Of a stretch of DNA of 64,000 nucleotides, positions 20,504 to 32,283 are shown one piece after another. The number at the start of each line of letters is the position of its first letter. The first letter of the stretch is position 1. The stretch is taken from NCBI GenBank assembly GCA_946902875.1, contig OX336340.1:19111566-19175565 (forward strand), given 5' to 3'. The stretch is from Nematopogon swammerdamellus. Taxonomy: Eukaryota > Arthropoda > Insecta > Lepidoptera > Adelidae. The position numbers were made by a program, and so were the translations under genes. The notes under the pieces are model-generated. The model did no database searches. It was not told where the DNA came from and was given only the letters and a program-made list of their open reading frames with translations.

Positions 20504-21590
20504 ATCGGTGAAAAATAATTTTCATAATATAATTCTCAAAATCGAATGACAAACCCAGAATTTTACTGCTTTGAAAGAACGACAATAATATGTACAATCT
20601 CAAAAATTTATTCATCTATAGTCAATGACGTATCATGTATTGTCTATAGTATGGTGTTTCAAACACTCCTACCTAGGTATTATACACTCGGAGATAAACG
20701 GTTCTAGTGGGTCACTATTTTTGCGTTACATCTTTCACATTCAAATTCCAGCGACGACCGCGCATTATGTGCGTGCAAGACATGTCATATGATTCCATGT
20801 CAAAACAATCCCACCAAAAACATAAATATAGTAAAAAGATGCCAAGTCTCGCACGCAACCTTTCCACCGTAAAAAGTTGTAAGATCCCATGCAGAGCCAA
20901 GTCTTTTCATATCATTGAAGCCCGAATTCAACAATGTTGCCATAAATTTATATTTTCTACTTAAGAATAATCAATATTTAGTTACTCCTCTTATATTTAA
21001 CATCTTCATTTCTATAAAAAAACACCTTGACTTGGCAATCGGACAGCACAAACAGATCGCGTCGTAAAGATTCCTTTTCAGTTTACAACGAACTGGTATT
21101 AGGTTCGTTCATATTATTGTTATAATATTTTAGCTGTCCGTTTGCGGTATGCTGGAAGGTCAAGGTATGCTGGAAGTACCTTAGATTTTTGATGATCGGT
21201 GAGTGAGTGAGTCACTAAAAACCGGAACTTTGACTGGCGATATCTCGCAAACTATAATAGGTACAAACTTATAATTTGGGCGTATAGCTAGGTTTGGTAA
21301 GTACTCTTGATAACTAAAACTTCAGGTGTTTATCTCTATCCACAACAAAGATACAGGGAGGCCAAAAGTACCCTGAGTTGCTTCGAGAAAAGGATGGTAC
21401 GGCCGTGTTTGCTCGACTTGGCGGGGGCACTGCCGTGCCCCCAGATGTCAGAATCGAACCATCGTCGACAGACTTCGAAGCAATTCGTGGACAGGGCAGT
21501 ATAGAACGAAACATTTTGCCATTGATATTGTGCTGGGGTGTTACTGTACATAAGTTACAAGGACTGTTACTGTACATAATTCAGTGCGCT
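20504..21590. other. No gene seen
   Basis: About 1.1 kb of unique-looking AT-rich DNA. Short open frames at 20707-20964 and around 21310-21600 have no recognisable features. Confidence 0.4.
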
Positions 21591-21812
21591 GCGCTGGTAT
21601 CAACCCGCCCGGGTTGATACCACCGCACTGAATGAAACGTCGGTCGAAACGGCTATGTAAATAGTAGGTATGTGTTTTCCGACCAGTTCTGTGTAGCCGG
21701 CACGATCAGAGGGGGAAGCACTGACACGGCACCTAGTTCACCCGGTGTTATGGGCTGACATCACGGACGTTGTAGGTGATGTAGCCAACCGAGTCAGTTT
21801 CCATAAAAAAAA
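21591..21812 (+). mobile_element. SINE family B fragment starting in a small palindrome
   Basis: Starts with an inverted duplication of the SINE's own 'ggtatcaaccc' segment around CGGGCGGG/CCCGCCCG, then runs 'accaccgcactgaatgaaac' to 'cagtttccataaaaaaaag'. Confidence 0.65.
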
Positions 21813-22001
21813 GAACTACTTTGGACCGAGCTGTGGTTGATTTAAGTTAATGTAGCCTTGAGCCGGGTTAGGTCTCTAGATGGATTATTTATTAATCAGT
21901 AGACCACCGCAAGCTACTTAATTATCCCCACGATATTAACTCCCTCAATGTAAGGACAAGATTGCGAAATTTACCGACATAATCTTAACTAAAAAGTGTA
22001 A

Positions 22002-22469
22002 AATAAAAAAAGTTTATTTAAAAAATAAAAAAACCCGACTGGGTAAAAAATTAACTTTAAATAAAAACTGAAAAGAAAAAAACAAGTCCAGTAGTCTAGA
22101 ACTCTGTTAAGTAATATTGAATAACTACACCATTGAAATAGTTTCATGATCGATACACATATATAAAACAAATAATAAACTCTAAATGCGGAACATAGCG
22201 TCTTTAACAGTCGGGACCAATTATAATTTTCCCAATAATTTTCCTAATAATGGGTCCCGACTGTTAAAGTCGCTATGTTCCGCATTTAGAGTTTATTATT
22301 TGTTTTATATGTGTGTATCGATCATGAAACTATTTCAATGGTGTAGTTATTCAATATTACTTAACAGAGTTCTAGACTACTGGACTTGTTTTTTTCTTTT
22401 CAGTTTTTATTTAAAGTTAATTTTTTACCCAGTCGGGTTTTTTTATTTTTTAAATAAACTTTTTTTATT
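22002..22469. mobile_element. Nearly perfect 468-bp palindrome (foldback element)
   Basis: Arms 22002-22218 and 22253-22469 with a 34-nt AT-rich loop. I find only two or three differences over about 217 bp (for example 'acacatata' versus 'acacacata', 'gcgtcttt' versus 'gcgacttt'). The two strands therefore encode nearly the same small hydrophobic peptide, an artefact of symmetry. The arms begin AATAAAAAAAGTTTATTT; a clear target duplication is not visible. Confidence 0.8.
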
Positions 22470-22676
22470 AAATTGATTATTTCCTTTGAACCCTTCGTAG
22501 ATTCCTTCCTCTTTCCTGTGGAGTTAGTAATAAACTTGCAAAACTAGATACAGTATTGATTATTGTATATACGTATAGATACGCTGTGATACATTTTTGT
22601 TTACAAGTAACATGATTAGGTTTGTAAACACAAATGTTGAAAGACTTTTTTACAAATGTTCATACATGCATAAACA

Positions 22677-22935
22677 CAAGCTGTATCCCGACTATCGGGG
22701 TAGGCAGAGTAGTCAGTGTTGTACTGCAGGTACTCTTGTAAATTACTCAAAGCAAAGTTTTAGGACAAGATAACTATCAAGCAGCCAGTAAGGCACGAAG
22801 ACCTTCTACATGACTCGGTGGAAGGACCGTGCCAAGGTGAGAGGTGGCTCCCAGGCGCCCTTATGCACGGCATCTTTTCCTTATCCCTTAGTCGCCTTTT
22901 ACGACATGCACGGGGAGAGATACAGTGGGGCTATT
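22677..22935 (+). repeat. Dispersed repeat family D
   Basis: Landmarks: 'gctgtatcccgac', 'tcggggtaggcagagtag', 'gtaaggcacgaag', 'gaaggaccgtgccaagg', 'cccttagtcgccttttacg', 'cggggagagatacagtgggg'. Other copies at 38098, 46430, 56318 and 60952. Most copies carry a 13-bp hairpin (cggtgttgtgctg / cagcacaacaccg), degraded here. Class unknown; possibly a SINE or a LINE 3' end. Confidence 0.65.
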
Positions 22936-23324
22936 CGATAAAAAAAAATTCACTTCATATAATTTAATAATTACATTTTATTCTTAATAACTGTATAATT
23001 TATTGACTGAAGTGAATTAAATTTTATACAACACTTTTAGTATTCGCAGAATACCGCGAGAGAAATATTTGACTTTTCTCCTTCCTTTATTCAATTTCTC
23101 TTACTTTTTTTAATTTCGGGCCACTCCCGCATGTCGAAAGCTTACAGCCCGCCTTTTGTGCTTTTTTCCATACATTGCAAGTGAAAATACGCACTCCGCT
23201 CGAAGGTTCATATTTCAGGGGCGCCACGCGGACAGAAGCGGTTGGGGGTGCGGGCGGAACATGTACGGACCTATATCTTATTCTGGGAGTGCAGTCAGTT
23301 TTCAGACCGTACATTTATGTATTT

Positions 23325-23400
23325 TTTTTTTTATGGAAACTGACACGGTTGGCTACATCACCTACAACATCCGTGATGTCAGCCCATAACACCGGGTGAA
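23325..23400 (-). mobile_element. SINE family B, 3' fragment
   Basis: 'atggaaactgacacggttgg' to 'gcccataacaccgggtgaa', preceded by poly(T). Heavily truncated. Confidence 0.7.
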
Positions 23401-23712
23401 GATATGCTTTAAGTGAATCGTCGAGCCTATTCCTTAAATCGGAAAGTCTATATATATCTATAGCTCGATGGATACCGCTAGATAAATTACCGCGCAACTC
23501 TGAATTTTATTTTATTTACTTAGCGATCCCCCGACGCCTTTAAGTAACTTACCCGACATTATTTTGGACTTTTTTTGGGTCGGGGTTTTTTTAAATTTGT
23601 AATTAAACTTTTATTTCAAGCTTTTTCATTATTTGATTACATGATTACAAACATAGCTAAGAACCATGCCGGTTAAACCGGATTTCTAATAGAAAAACCG
23701 CATCCAAATCTG

Positions 23713-23805
23713 TCGGACATGGCACCTAGTTCACCCGGTGTTATTGGCCGTGATGACGGTTGTTGTAGGTGATGTAGCCAACCGTGTCAGTTTACATAAA
23801 ATAAA
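23713..23805 (+). mobile_element. SINE family B, 3' fragment
   Basis: 'gttcacccggtgttattgg' to 'cagtttacataaaataaa'; diverged. Confidence 0.6.
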
Positions 23806-24429
23806 AAATTTTAAAAATCGCATCAGCCTCCGATAATGCCTCGCTTCGGCCGTTTGGGAGGGAGTGGGGAGTCACATTTACCCTACCAACCCCCCCCCCC
23901 CTTCCTGCCCCCTCGAAAGGGGCAATCCCATCCGCCCCCCTTGATCCGCGCTAGGATTGGTCACAGTTCGCGTCGTCGTCGGTTTTCGCGATAAATTTAC
24001 TTTTCTGCAGCGGTTTTAATTTACCGCCTCCGAGTCGAGCGGCTGATGGCCGTAAATTCGCCAGTGAGCCACACTGAGCTGAGTCCTCATTGTTTCCTTT
24101 TACTTCCATTCCTATGATTTACTTCCATTCCTGTACATTTTCATACTGCCCGATTACGTCTTTGCGAATGTACATAATTTGAAATATACGAATGGATTTA
24201 TTAATATTTATGTGATAGATAACATTAGACAGAAAGTTATACATTTTCCTTAAAAACATTTTTTTTAGAAATCTTCCAAATTCTGATTGTTAACTGATTT
24301 GAATTAAGTAATTGCAAAACTATAATTACGAGTAACATTATATAAAAAAAAGGATAAAATCATCATTGTATGCACAACGATCTCCGCAACATCTTAGGTG
24401 AGATCGAATATTGATTTTATTTATTTTAT
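23806..24429. other. No gene seen; GC-rich patch
   Basis: A C-run (23885-23900) and a GC-rich, CpG-containing stretch to about 24080 stand out from the AT-rich surroundings. I see no open frame or known motif in it. Confidence 0.35.
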
Positions 24430-24765
24430 TATAATTGTTTTATGGAAACTGACACGGTTGGCTACATCACCTACAACATCCGTGATGTCAGCCCATAACA
24501 CCGGGTAAACTAGGTGCCATGTCACTGCTTCCCTTCATTTCATATCGGCTACACTGAACTGTACGGAAAACACAACTGTTTACACAGCTGTTGCGACCGA
24601 CGTTTAATTCAGTGCGGTGGTACCAATCCGGGCAGGATAAACTCTACCACCTAGTAAGGTAAGAAGGGAAGGAACCTACAGTTTTACGTGGAATCCAAAC
24701 CACCGTCAGCATCGTACTGACCGCGCCCAGGTGTGCTTAACAACAGTCGACCGACCGCACCACTG
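24430..24765 (-). mobile_element. SINE family B, nearly full length
   Basis: From 'atggaaactgacacggttgg' (3' end) to the head 'caggtgtgcttaacaacagt' and 'ccgcaccactga' on the plus strand. It abuts the tRNA-derived SINE that follows in the same orientation. Confidence 0.75.
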
Positions 24766-24767
24766 AT

Positions 24768-25190
24768 CTTTTTTTATGTAATCTGGTATGGGTGGCTGAG
24801 TCGTAGGGGCCAAAGCGCATGCTCCGACCAGCAATATCACCTCCGAGAAGGTAGGTGCCATACCGGAGACTTCCCTGGATTGCTGGCTATACTGGACTAG
24901 AGGAGAACACACCCGAGGCTGCTATGCGGCCATCTTACATCCAGTAAGGTGGCATCAATCCAGTCGGCTACAATTTGAGCCTACCACCTATAGTTAGGGG
25001 CAAGGGAAGGGACCTACAGTTTTACACCGGTTCCGAACGGTGAAGCAGCAGGTGTAGGTATGCACGTAATTTTTTTCGTCAGAAAAAACTCATTTGTACA
25101 CGCCGAACGGATTCTAACCTCGAACCTCTCGCATGAGAAGCCGATGCCCAAACCACTCGGCCACCTGCCGCTTGAGCTACCGAGGCTGAA
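24768..25190 (-). mobile_element. tRNA-derived SINE (family C)
   Basis: Minus strand. The 5' head at 25100-25170 reads as a tRNA-like unit: A box TGGCCGAGTGG (rc of 25153-25163), a class-II-like middle, and a degraded B box near 25106-25125; the copy at 55497 has an intact B box. Body 'cacctccgagaagg', 'tggattgctggctatactgg', 'gaggctgctatgcggccatc'; tail 'attacataaaaaaa'. A central block ('accacct...gggaagggacctacagtttt') is shared with family B. Confidence 0.75.
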
Positions 25191-26299
25191 TGACTGACTG
25201 GCTGAGGCTTTACGTATTTTTATTACAAGTAGTTTCTTATATTGTGATTTTTTTTTCTTATGCCTTTTTATTCCATATTTGTTGACATTGTATTTATAGA
25301 TTTTCAATTATTAACAATTAAAACGCCGGAATCCGTCATCTGATTACTTATTAGTTATTACACAGTTATGTTATATATTACGCAGGTACATTATATATTA
25401 CATAGGCAACATTTATTTGAAATCTATGCAGGTAGAACCTACATTGGTGAGGTCATGACCTGAATGACACGCTAGTAAGGTATACCTATGTATGTATATT
25501 TTGCATAAATAGGTACCTATATATATATATATAAACAATCAAAATAACAAAATATATATATAAGATAAATGAGTACATGTTTAATAAAAAATATAGTAAA
25601 TATACAATATGTTTTCAATGTATTCAATGTAAATTTTAGATGTAAGCTACATCGTGATGTAAGCAACTGATATAAGGTGAAATGAAAAGCACAGATCCTG
25701 CCAACTAACTGTCATGTAGTTTGGCAGAATTCTGTTTAAATGTTTTTGGTTTACTTGAAAAAAAAACCAACCGCGAACAAAGGCTGTAACAGCAGAATAC
25801 ATACGTACCAACATGAAAGTAAATGGAAATTTCTATATTAGAGCTCTCCACTAGACCGTATAAAGGATTAAAATGGTAAACCTTGAACATTTGCGTACCG
25901 CAGAGAAGTAACTAATCCCTGTTTCGCTGCTTCACCGTCTCTGGCTAGGTATTCTACTAATATCCAAGAGTACGTCTGACAATAAATTGTAGGCGGCAGA
26001 CAAGGTGCTCGCGGGTATAGGTCCCGCCTACCACTCCGCTAATCCACCGTAAGTCAAGCGTTTATTTCTAAAGCTCATTGTCGGGTCGGCTTGTTTTGAA
26101 ACTTAATACAAACACGCTTGCACAAGTATGCCTTTTGATTTGTTCACAATAATGCTTCGCTGTTTAAAAAGATCTTAGTTTTGTGTAAAATTATAAGCAT
26201 TATTCTTTCACTATCATTACTTGGCTTTTATTTAAATTTTTAAACTCAAATGTACCGGTGTAGTACCTATAAGACAAAAACGAATAAATAATTATACAA
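25191..26299. other. No gene seen
   Basis: AT-rich; TA dinucleotide and AATAA runs at 25515-25565. No supported gene. Confidence 0.4.
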
Positions 26300-26479
26300 A
26301 TAAATAAATGAATAAATGAATAAATGAATAAATGAATAAATGAATAAATGAACAAATTAATAAATAAATAAATGAATAAATGAATAAATGAATAAATGAA
26401 TAAATGGATAAATGAATAAATGAATAAATGAATAAATGAATAAATGAGTAAATTAAAAAATGAATAAATAAATAAATAA
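26300..26479. repeat. Minisatellite, 8-bp unit
   Basis: Tandem aataaatg units, about 22 copies with a few variants (aacaaatt, gataaatg). The minus-strand reading gives an artefactual Phe/Ile/His/Leu-rich repeat peptide. Confidence 0.9.
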
Positions 26480-26604
26480 TAAAAATTTTGTTTCGTATAT
26501 AAATTCCGTATATTCAAGAACCCATTAGTTTCGCTACACTGACTGCCCGTCCGTCCGTCTGTCCGTCAGAGCTCCAAATCTAAACTAACTGTACCGTCTG
26601 GGGC

Positions 26605-26912
26605 CGGTACTTTAAAATAATAGCCCCACTGCATCTCTCCCCGTGTATGTCGTAAAAGGCGACTAAGGGATATGACTCCCTTCTTATATTACTAGGTGGT
26701 ATTGTTTAACCCGCCCGGGTTGTTACCACCGCACTGAATGAAATGTCGGTCGAACCGGCTATGTAAATAGTTTGTGTTTTCCGTCCAGTTCAGTGTAGCC
26801 GGCACGACCGAAGGGAAGCACTGACGTGGCACCGAGTTTACCCGGTGTTATGGGCTGACATCACGGATGTTGTAGGTGATGTAGCCAACCGTGTCAGTTT
26901 CCATAAAAAAAA
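26605..26912 (+). mobile_element. SINE family B body with family D-type head
   Basis: Starts 'aatagccccactgcatctct', 'gtcgtaaaaggcgactaagg', which is the reverse of the end of family D, then 'ctaggtggtattgtttaac', 'accgcactgaatgaaatg' and the usual family B 3' half ending 'cagtttccataaaaaaaaa'. It is the mirror image of the copy at 15750-16017, so this is a defined subfamily, not a chance junction. Confidence 0.75.
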
Positions 26913-27887
26913 AGCTATAAGCTAGAAATTTACACATAATATACAAACAACATATTGTTTTTTTTTTTATAGCCGCCGTGTTTTGTGTGAAAACTTGAAA
27001 TGGTTTTTTTTTTATTTCTGGAAGCTCTTCATTTTAAAGGAGGTCGAAAATTTTACAAAAAAAAAACGGGGTGTGGCTTTGTCGTGGACACGGCCGTGTG
27101 TTTTACGTGAATACGTGTACGTAACGGGTAATATTTCCCTAGAGCGTATTACGTGAATTCTTTGATCCTTTAGCTATCAAGTGGTGTAATTAAATTTTGG
27201 ATGTAGATGTAGATGATAGATATGAAGGTGCAACACCAAACTTAATCCCCCGATTTTGTTATCATCAGTTTTCTGGATTGGCTCCCACTATTGAAGCAAA
27301 TTTAAAGACGTATTCACGTCAAAATCCACCCAGGCATGTGACTTGAGTGACGTTGTTCGTTGAGTAGAATACGATTGTATTTTAAAAACAAAATAAAAAT
27401 ATTACCTATACTTACTTAAAATGGCGCCGTAGGAAAACTATACGAACTCTATGCTGAACAAAAGTCGACCGAAGGAGCCGCGTAGAGTGCCGAAGGGCTT
27501 CAATTGTATTAATCGACATTACATAGGTTCTGAGCACTCCCTTTCATCATTAGTGGCTCCACAAGCGGCCAGGTGGTCATTATCCATATCCTTTGGGGAT
27601 TTGCAACCTCGGACTCGCCGGTGGTGGTAGCGACGACGCCACCGCCGCCCCGGCGGGAAACTAATGGCAACAGTGCAAAAGGTATTTACGGGCTAAATAC
27701 TGTCTGGATAAATGAAAATAAAATATCTACTTCACGGTTCGTTTTCTTTATTACCCGCAATTTGGTGGCAGAGGTAGGAGTTGGAGACTCAGGCGCAGCC
27801 AATTTCGCCCTGCAGCAGGTGCAATTCTCATTGAGGAAGGCGAACGAAGTTTAGGGGGAAACACAATTTGAAGATACGTGGATTGGA
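26913..27887. other. No gene seen
   Basis: Roughly 1 kb with poly(T) runs and a GC-rich patch near 27590-27660. An open frame of 93 codons at 27573 has no recognisable domain. Confidence 0.35.
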
Positions 27888-28015
27888 GATTTTTTTTTAT
27901 GGAAACTGACACTGTTGGCTTCATCACCTACAGCATCCGTGATGTCAGCCCATAACACCGGGTGAACTTGGTGCCACGTCAGTACTTCCCTTCGGCCGTG
28001 CCGGCTACACTGAAG
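27888..28015 (-). mobile_element. SINE family B, 3' fragment
   Basis: 'atggaaactgacactgttgg' to 'gccgtgccggctacactgaa'. Confidence 0.7.
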
Positions 28016-28289
28016 AGAATTGGAAAATACAGGAATTGTCATGCTACACATGAACGCCATAGAAAATCTTGCTGTTAATTCGCATAAATCTTGTGAGTGG
28101 TTCGTTTTATGTATGTACGTGGTGGCTGCCGCGCCTACAAGGCGACACGGAATTAGCATTTTACATTCAATCCCAGTCAGACTATGTTCTCAATGAGGCC
28201 ACACGCCGCGAGCGTTCTGGGGGAGGGTTTTCATCGGATTTTCTTTGCTGTTTTGTTCTTTTTGCTTTTTTTGGAACAGCGTTAAAATT

Positions 28290-28643
28290 TTTTTTATGAA
28301 AACTGACACGGTTGGCTACATCACCTACAAACATCCGTGATGTTAAACCATAACACCAGGTGAACTAGGTGCCATGTCAGTGCTTCCCTTCATTTCATGT
28401 CGGCTACACTGAACTGGACGGAAAACACGAACTATTTACATAGCCGTTTCGACCGACGTTTCAGTCAGTACGGTGGTACCAACTCGGCGGAGTAAACCCT
28501 ACCGCCTAGTGAGGTATGAAGGGAAGGGACCTACAGTTTTACGTGGAATCCGTATCACGGTCAGCCTCCAACAACGGTCGAGCGGTCACCCATCCAAGTA
28601 CTGACCGCGCTCAGGGTTGCACACCACTGAGCTACCGAGGCTG
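28290..28643 (-). mobile_element. SINE family B, full length
   Basis: From 'atgaaaactgacacggttgg' to the head: 5S-like 'cggtcacccatccaagtact' and 'accactgagctaccgaggct' on the plus strand. The A-box-like and 5S-like parts match the copy at 14618. Confidence 0.78.
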
Positions 28644-29156
28644 ACATCAAGTATATGTACACAGGCTGTCAGCATTAAGGTATGGGATACTAAAAGGGGT
28701 GATTGTGTACGTGAAACTGATAACTTTTGTATTATGACTTTTTACTTTATAGACATACATACCTATTTTTCTATTCTTCATACCAATATTTGGAGGACAG
28801 CCGTAGTCTTTAAATGTATGAAAAATAGAAAAAAAAAATACAATATAATATTTCATTGAAGTATTATAAAATAAAATAAAACGAAGTAAAAATATGTGCT
28901 TTACAAAACCGACAAAGAAACTGGGACTGGAGAAGAATGAAGTAATTAAGGTGATCTTTTTTCTTTAGCTGCACTCACTTTCCTCGTCCGTACTTCATCT
29001 GGAAGCATGTAACAGTTTTTTGGGATCACCTCGAAATCCGAAACTGTTTTGTTTTGTTTCTGTGTTTGAAATAATCGTGGTTACTATTAATTTTAACAAT
29101 TGTTGTGATTGAACTGCTATTTTTGGATATATTTTATTAATTTTATTCTATATTTT

Positions 29157-29551
29157 AAAAAACCGGCCAAGTGCGAGTCGAATTTGCGCACCAAGGGTTC
29201 CGTATCGCCATGTCATGCTCAGCGCCACTCGCGCAATCGATGGCGTGTTTAATGAAATGCTTCGTATTAGTTAAAATTAATGCTTAGTTAAAATGCTTCA
29301 TACCCTTTTCGATAGATGGCGCCCATACACTTTTTAGCTTCTTATGTGGGGACCCCGTGAATTTTTTACTTTTTTCTTATTTTTATTATTTGTTGTTATA
29401 TCGGCCATAATAACACATATTCTGTGAAGATTTCAACGGGCTACCTATTACGGTTCAAGAGATACAGCCCTCGGACAGACGGCAGACTGACAGACAGACA
29501 GACGGCGTAGACTCAGTAATAGGGTCCCGCACAATGGATACGGAACCCTAA
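29157..29551 (+). repeat. Dispersed repeat family A, near full length
   Basis: 'aaccggccaagtgcgagtcg', 'gcaccaagggttccgtatcg', 'gatagatggcgcccataca', 'gtggggaccccgtgaattt', 'gatttcaacgggctac', a gacagacag microsatellite, and the end 'gatacggaaccctaaaaaa'. About 395 bp. One of three near-complete copies with those at 54012 and 61905. Confidence 0.75.
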
Positions 29552-31043
29552 AAAAGATTAAATTTGCATATTTAAATCCAATTACACAGCTTACTCTTTG
29601 CTCCAGAAGATTGTCTAGAATTTATTATATCATATTTTTTGCTTCTTTTTGAAGTCCCGATCGACGCTTTTCAAAATACATTAGTTTGATAATCAAGAAT
29701 CATTAATCATGGCATTTTCCATAAGTTTAGGTACGTACATACATTGACCGTCGTAATAGAGATATAAATTTATCTTTTACGTGTTTATGTACAATCGTAT
29801 TTCCGTAGATCTGGATTTCATACCGATCCCGCAAGTCGTTAGAGGAGGGCAGCTAACGGAAGCTTAAGGCTATTATCGCAGTTTTTTATTCGCTTTGGTC
29901 ATAATAATATTGCCGAAGGATCATTTTTAGCACAGGATGAAATAAATGTAGGGTAACTAATTTTTATTAGCAACATTAATTATTTTTTTCATATTTTACA
30001 TAATTTTGAAGAAAATGTTTGCTTCGGCCTTGTAAATAGGAAATTGAATGAAATCGCCATTCTTTGAAATAATTTATGCTCGATGTCACAAATAAAGGAA
30101 CCAAATTGTGTACACACGTAATTTTATAAAAAAAACGATCAAGTGCGAATTAGACTCGCGCACTGAGGGTTCCATATCAATCAATCGTATCATAGCACAT
30201 TATCACAAGCCTTCGACTTGGACCCAATTCACTTATTTCGGGAGATGTATTCATTCGTTTATCTAAACACCTATTTCTTCTTTTTTTAACTTACTTTCTT
30301 CGAAATCCGTAATATTATTCCTATATTTTTAAGTCGGGCCTTTTTTAAATTTGTTATTTAACTTTTTCACCATTTAGCTACGGAACTATTTCCCTGTACG
30401 TGGCAATTATCAGCATAGCTCGCATACTACTAAGTCTCATAAGGTCGTGAGCCGATGGCGCTATTTACTGCCTCATAACTTTATTAAAATCTGATAGAGA
30501 CCAAGTAATGTACGACCACCAGGGCGGCGACACAGCTCCGGGCCCGCCCGCCCGGCCCGCCCGCTCGTGTCGTCGCCCGCGCATGATATGCAAATTCCCC
30601 GCACACATTGGTCGGAGCAAATTACCATAAAATTGTATATGGAATACACGCGTGATATTAAAGTACATTGAAGATTTAAAGCGCCGATTTATGATAAAGT
30701 AATTCAGTAATTTCTCAGATACCATTCACGTTTATGGCTCTGTGTTGGATAATGGTAAGGTTCTCAACGCTTCCAATGAAAGCTCTATAATTGAATAAAT
30801 AAATATAATATTTTACTTATAGTGCGATCATAATACCCCTTTTCATATTTCTGATGCCAGAAATATGAAACAAGGGGTATTTTTTTAAATTTTGTATTTA
30901 CCTAATTCAAATTAGTTGAGCACGCATTGTCTCAAAAGAATCCTGAAAAACTTTTTTAATAGAAACTGTGCATGCATCTTTGACCACTTCAATGCATCGA
31001 CCACACGAAAACGAAATATAAAATAAAATTAAAAACATTAAGA
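29552..31043. other. No gene seen; GC-rich island with octamer site
   Basis: Includes a diverged start of family A at 30131-30180 ('atcaagtgcgaattagactc'). At 30500-30660 a CpG-rich block is followed by 'atgatatgcaaattcccc', containing ATGCAAAT, the POU octamer. A short hairpin lies at 30830-30880 (ataccccttttcatatttc / gaaatatgaaacaaggggta). Confidence 0.4.
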
Positions 31044-31360
31044 GATATTGCGTTTGTGGACTCTATGTATGAATACTAAAACGAAATTGACGATTTTTTT
31101 AAATATTTTCTGTATGTTCCTCCATAACTCTTAAACTGATCATCCGAATTCGATCAAACATAGTACAACCACATTAAACTATACGGGGCACAGGATAGGC
31201 TAAATAAAATTCGCTTTCGGATATTCGGTTACGCTAAGATGTGGCTCTCATACAAACTGAATTGTTCCGCGCGCCGAAACAAAAGTACGGAAGCGGGCTT
31301 ACTTACTTTCTTCTTTTTAAATATGAATTTCACGCGAGCGAAGCCGCGCGCTAAAGCTAG
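31044..31360 (+). mobile_element. Helitron-like element, 5'-truncated
   Basis: Ends in 'gcgagcgaagccgcgcgctaaagCTAG' followed by T: a GC-rich hairpin about 10 nt before a CTRR terminus. Upstream 'gttcctccataactctta', 'tgatcatccgaattcgat' and 'gaattgttccgcgcg' match the copies at 42924 and 52935. Confidence 0.6.
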
Positions 31361-31661
31361 TAACTCATTGTACATCTTCGCACTTTTGGTTAGAAAAATA
31401 GAGAAGGGTTGGTAGCAGACTTACATACAACCGTATCTACGTCAATCCACGCTCGTAGATTGAGACAATGACGTCATTGTTTTCAATCCCGTTTATATTT
31501 AGACGAGAGAGCTTGACACACATACATACTGTTTACATTATCTGAGAAAGTTAATAAACAAGGTCGGAAGCTAGCTAGCTAATACTCAGCCTGGTCCATA
31601 TTATTATAATATTATTTTAATTTATCTTCATGAATTCTGAAATGTCTTAGTTAGGTTTTTT

Positions 31662-31893
31662 TTTCGTGGAAACTTACACGGTTCGCTACATCACCTATAC
31701 TAAATTACATCCGTGATGTCAGCCCATAAACACCATGGTGAACTAGGTGTCATTTCAGTGCTTATCTTCGATCGTGTCGGCTACAGTGAACTGGACGGGA
31801 AGTACGAACTATTTACGTAGCCGTTTCAATCGAGCTATCATTCAGTGCGATGGTATCGACCCGGGCGGGGCTGGTTAAACCCTACCACCTATA
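31662..31893 (-). mobile_element. SINE family B, diverged copy
   Basis: 'cgtggaaacttacacggttc' to 'gttaaaccctaccacct'; followed directly by another copy in the same orientation, a tandem head-to-tail pair. Confidence 0.7.
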
Positions 31894-31895
31894 AA

Positions 31896-32283
31896 ATTTT
31901 TTTTTTTATGGAAACTGACTCGGTTGGCTACATCACCTACAGCATCCGTGATATCAGCCCATAACACTGGGTGAACTAGGTGCCATGTCAGTGCTTTCCT
32001 TCGGTCGTGCCGGCTACACTGAACTGGACGGAAAACACAAACTATTTACATAGCCGTTTCTACCGACGTTTCATTCAGTGCGGTGGTAACAACCCGGTCG
32101 GGTTGAGCCCTACCACCTAGTAAGGTAAGAAGGGAAGGGACCACAGTTTTATGTGGAATCCGAACCACGTTCAGCCTCAAACGGTCGAGCGGTCACCCAT
32201 CCAAGTACTGACTGCGCCCAGGTGTGCTCATGATCACGACCGACAGTCGACCGGCCGCACCACTGAGCTACCGAGACTGACGC
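31896..32283 (-). mobile_element. SINE family B, full length
   Basis: From 'atggaaactgactcggttgg' to 'accactgagctaccgagact'. The head holds 'cggtcacccatccaagtact' (5S-like, reverse) and the A-box-like part. Confidence 0.78.

Noticed and set aside
22000..22476. Two hydrophobic open frames with near-identical peptides
   Set aside because: Explained by palindrome symmetry; no independent coding evidence.
26200..26517. Leu/Ile/Phe/Tyr/Ser repeat protein on the minus strand
   Set aside because: Translation of an 8-bp minisatellite.
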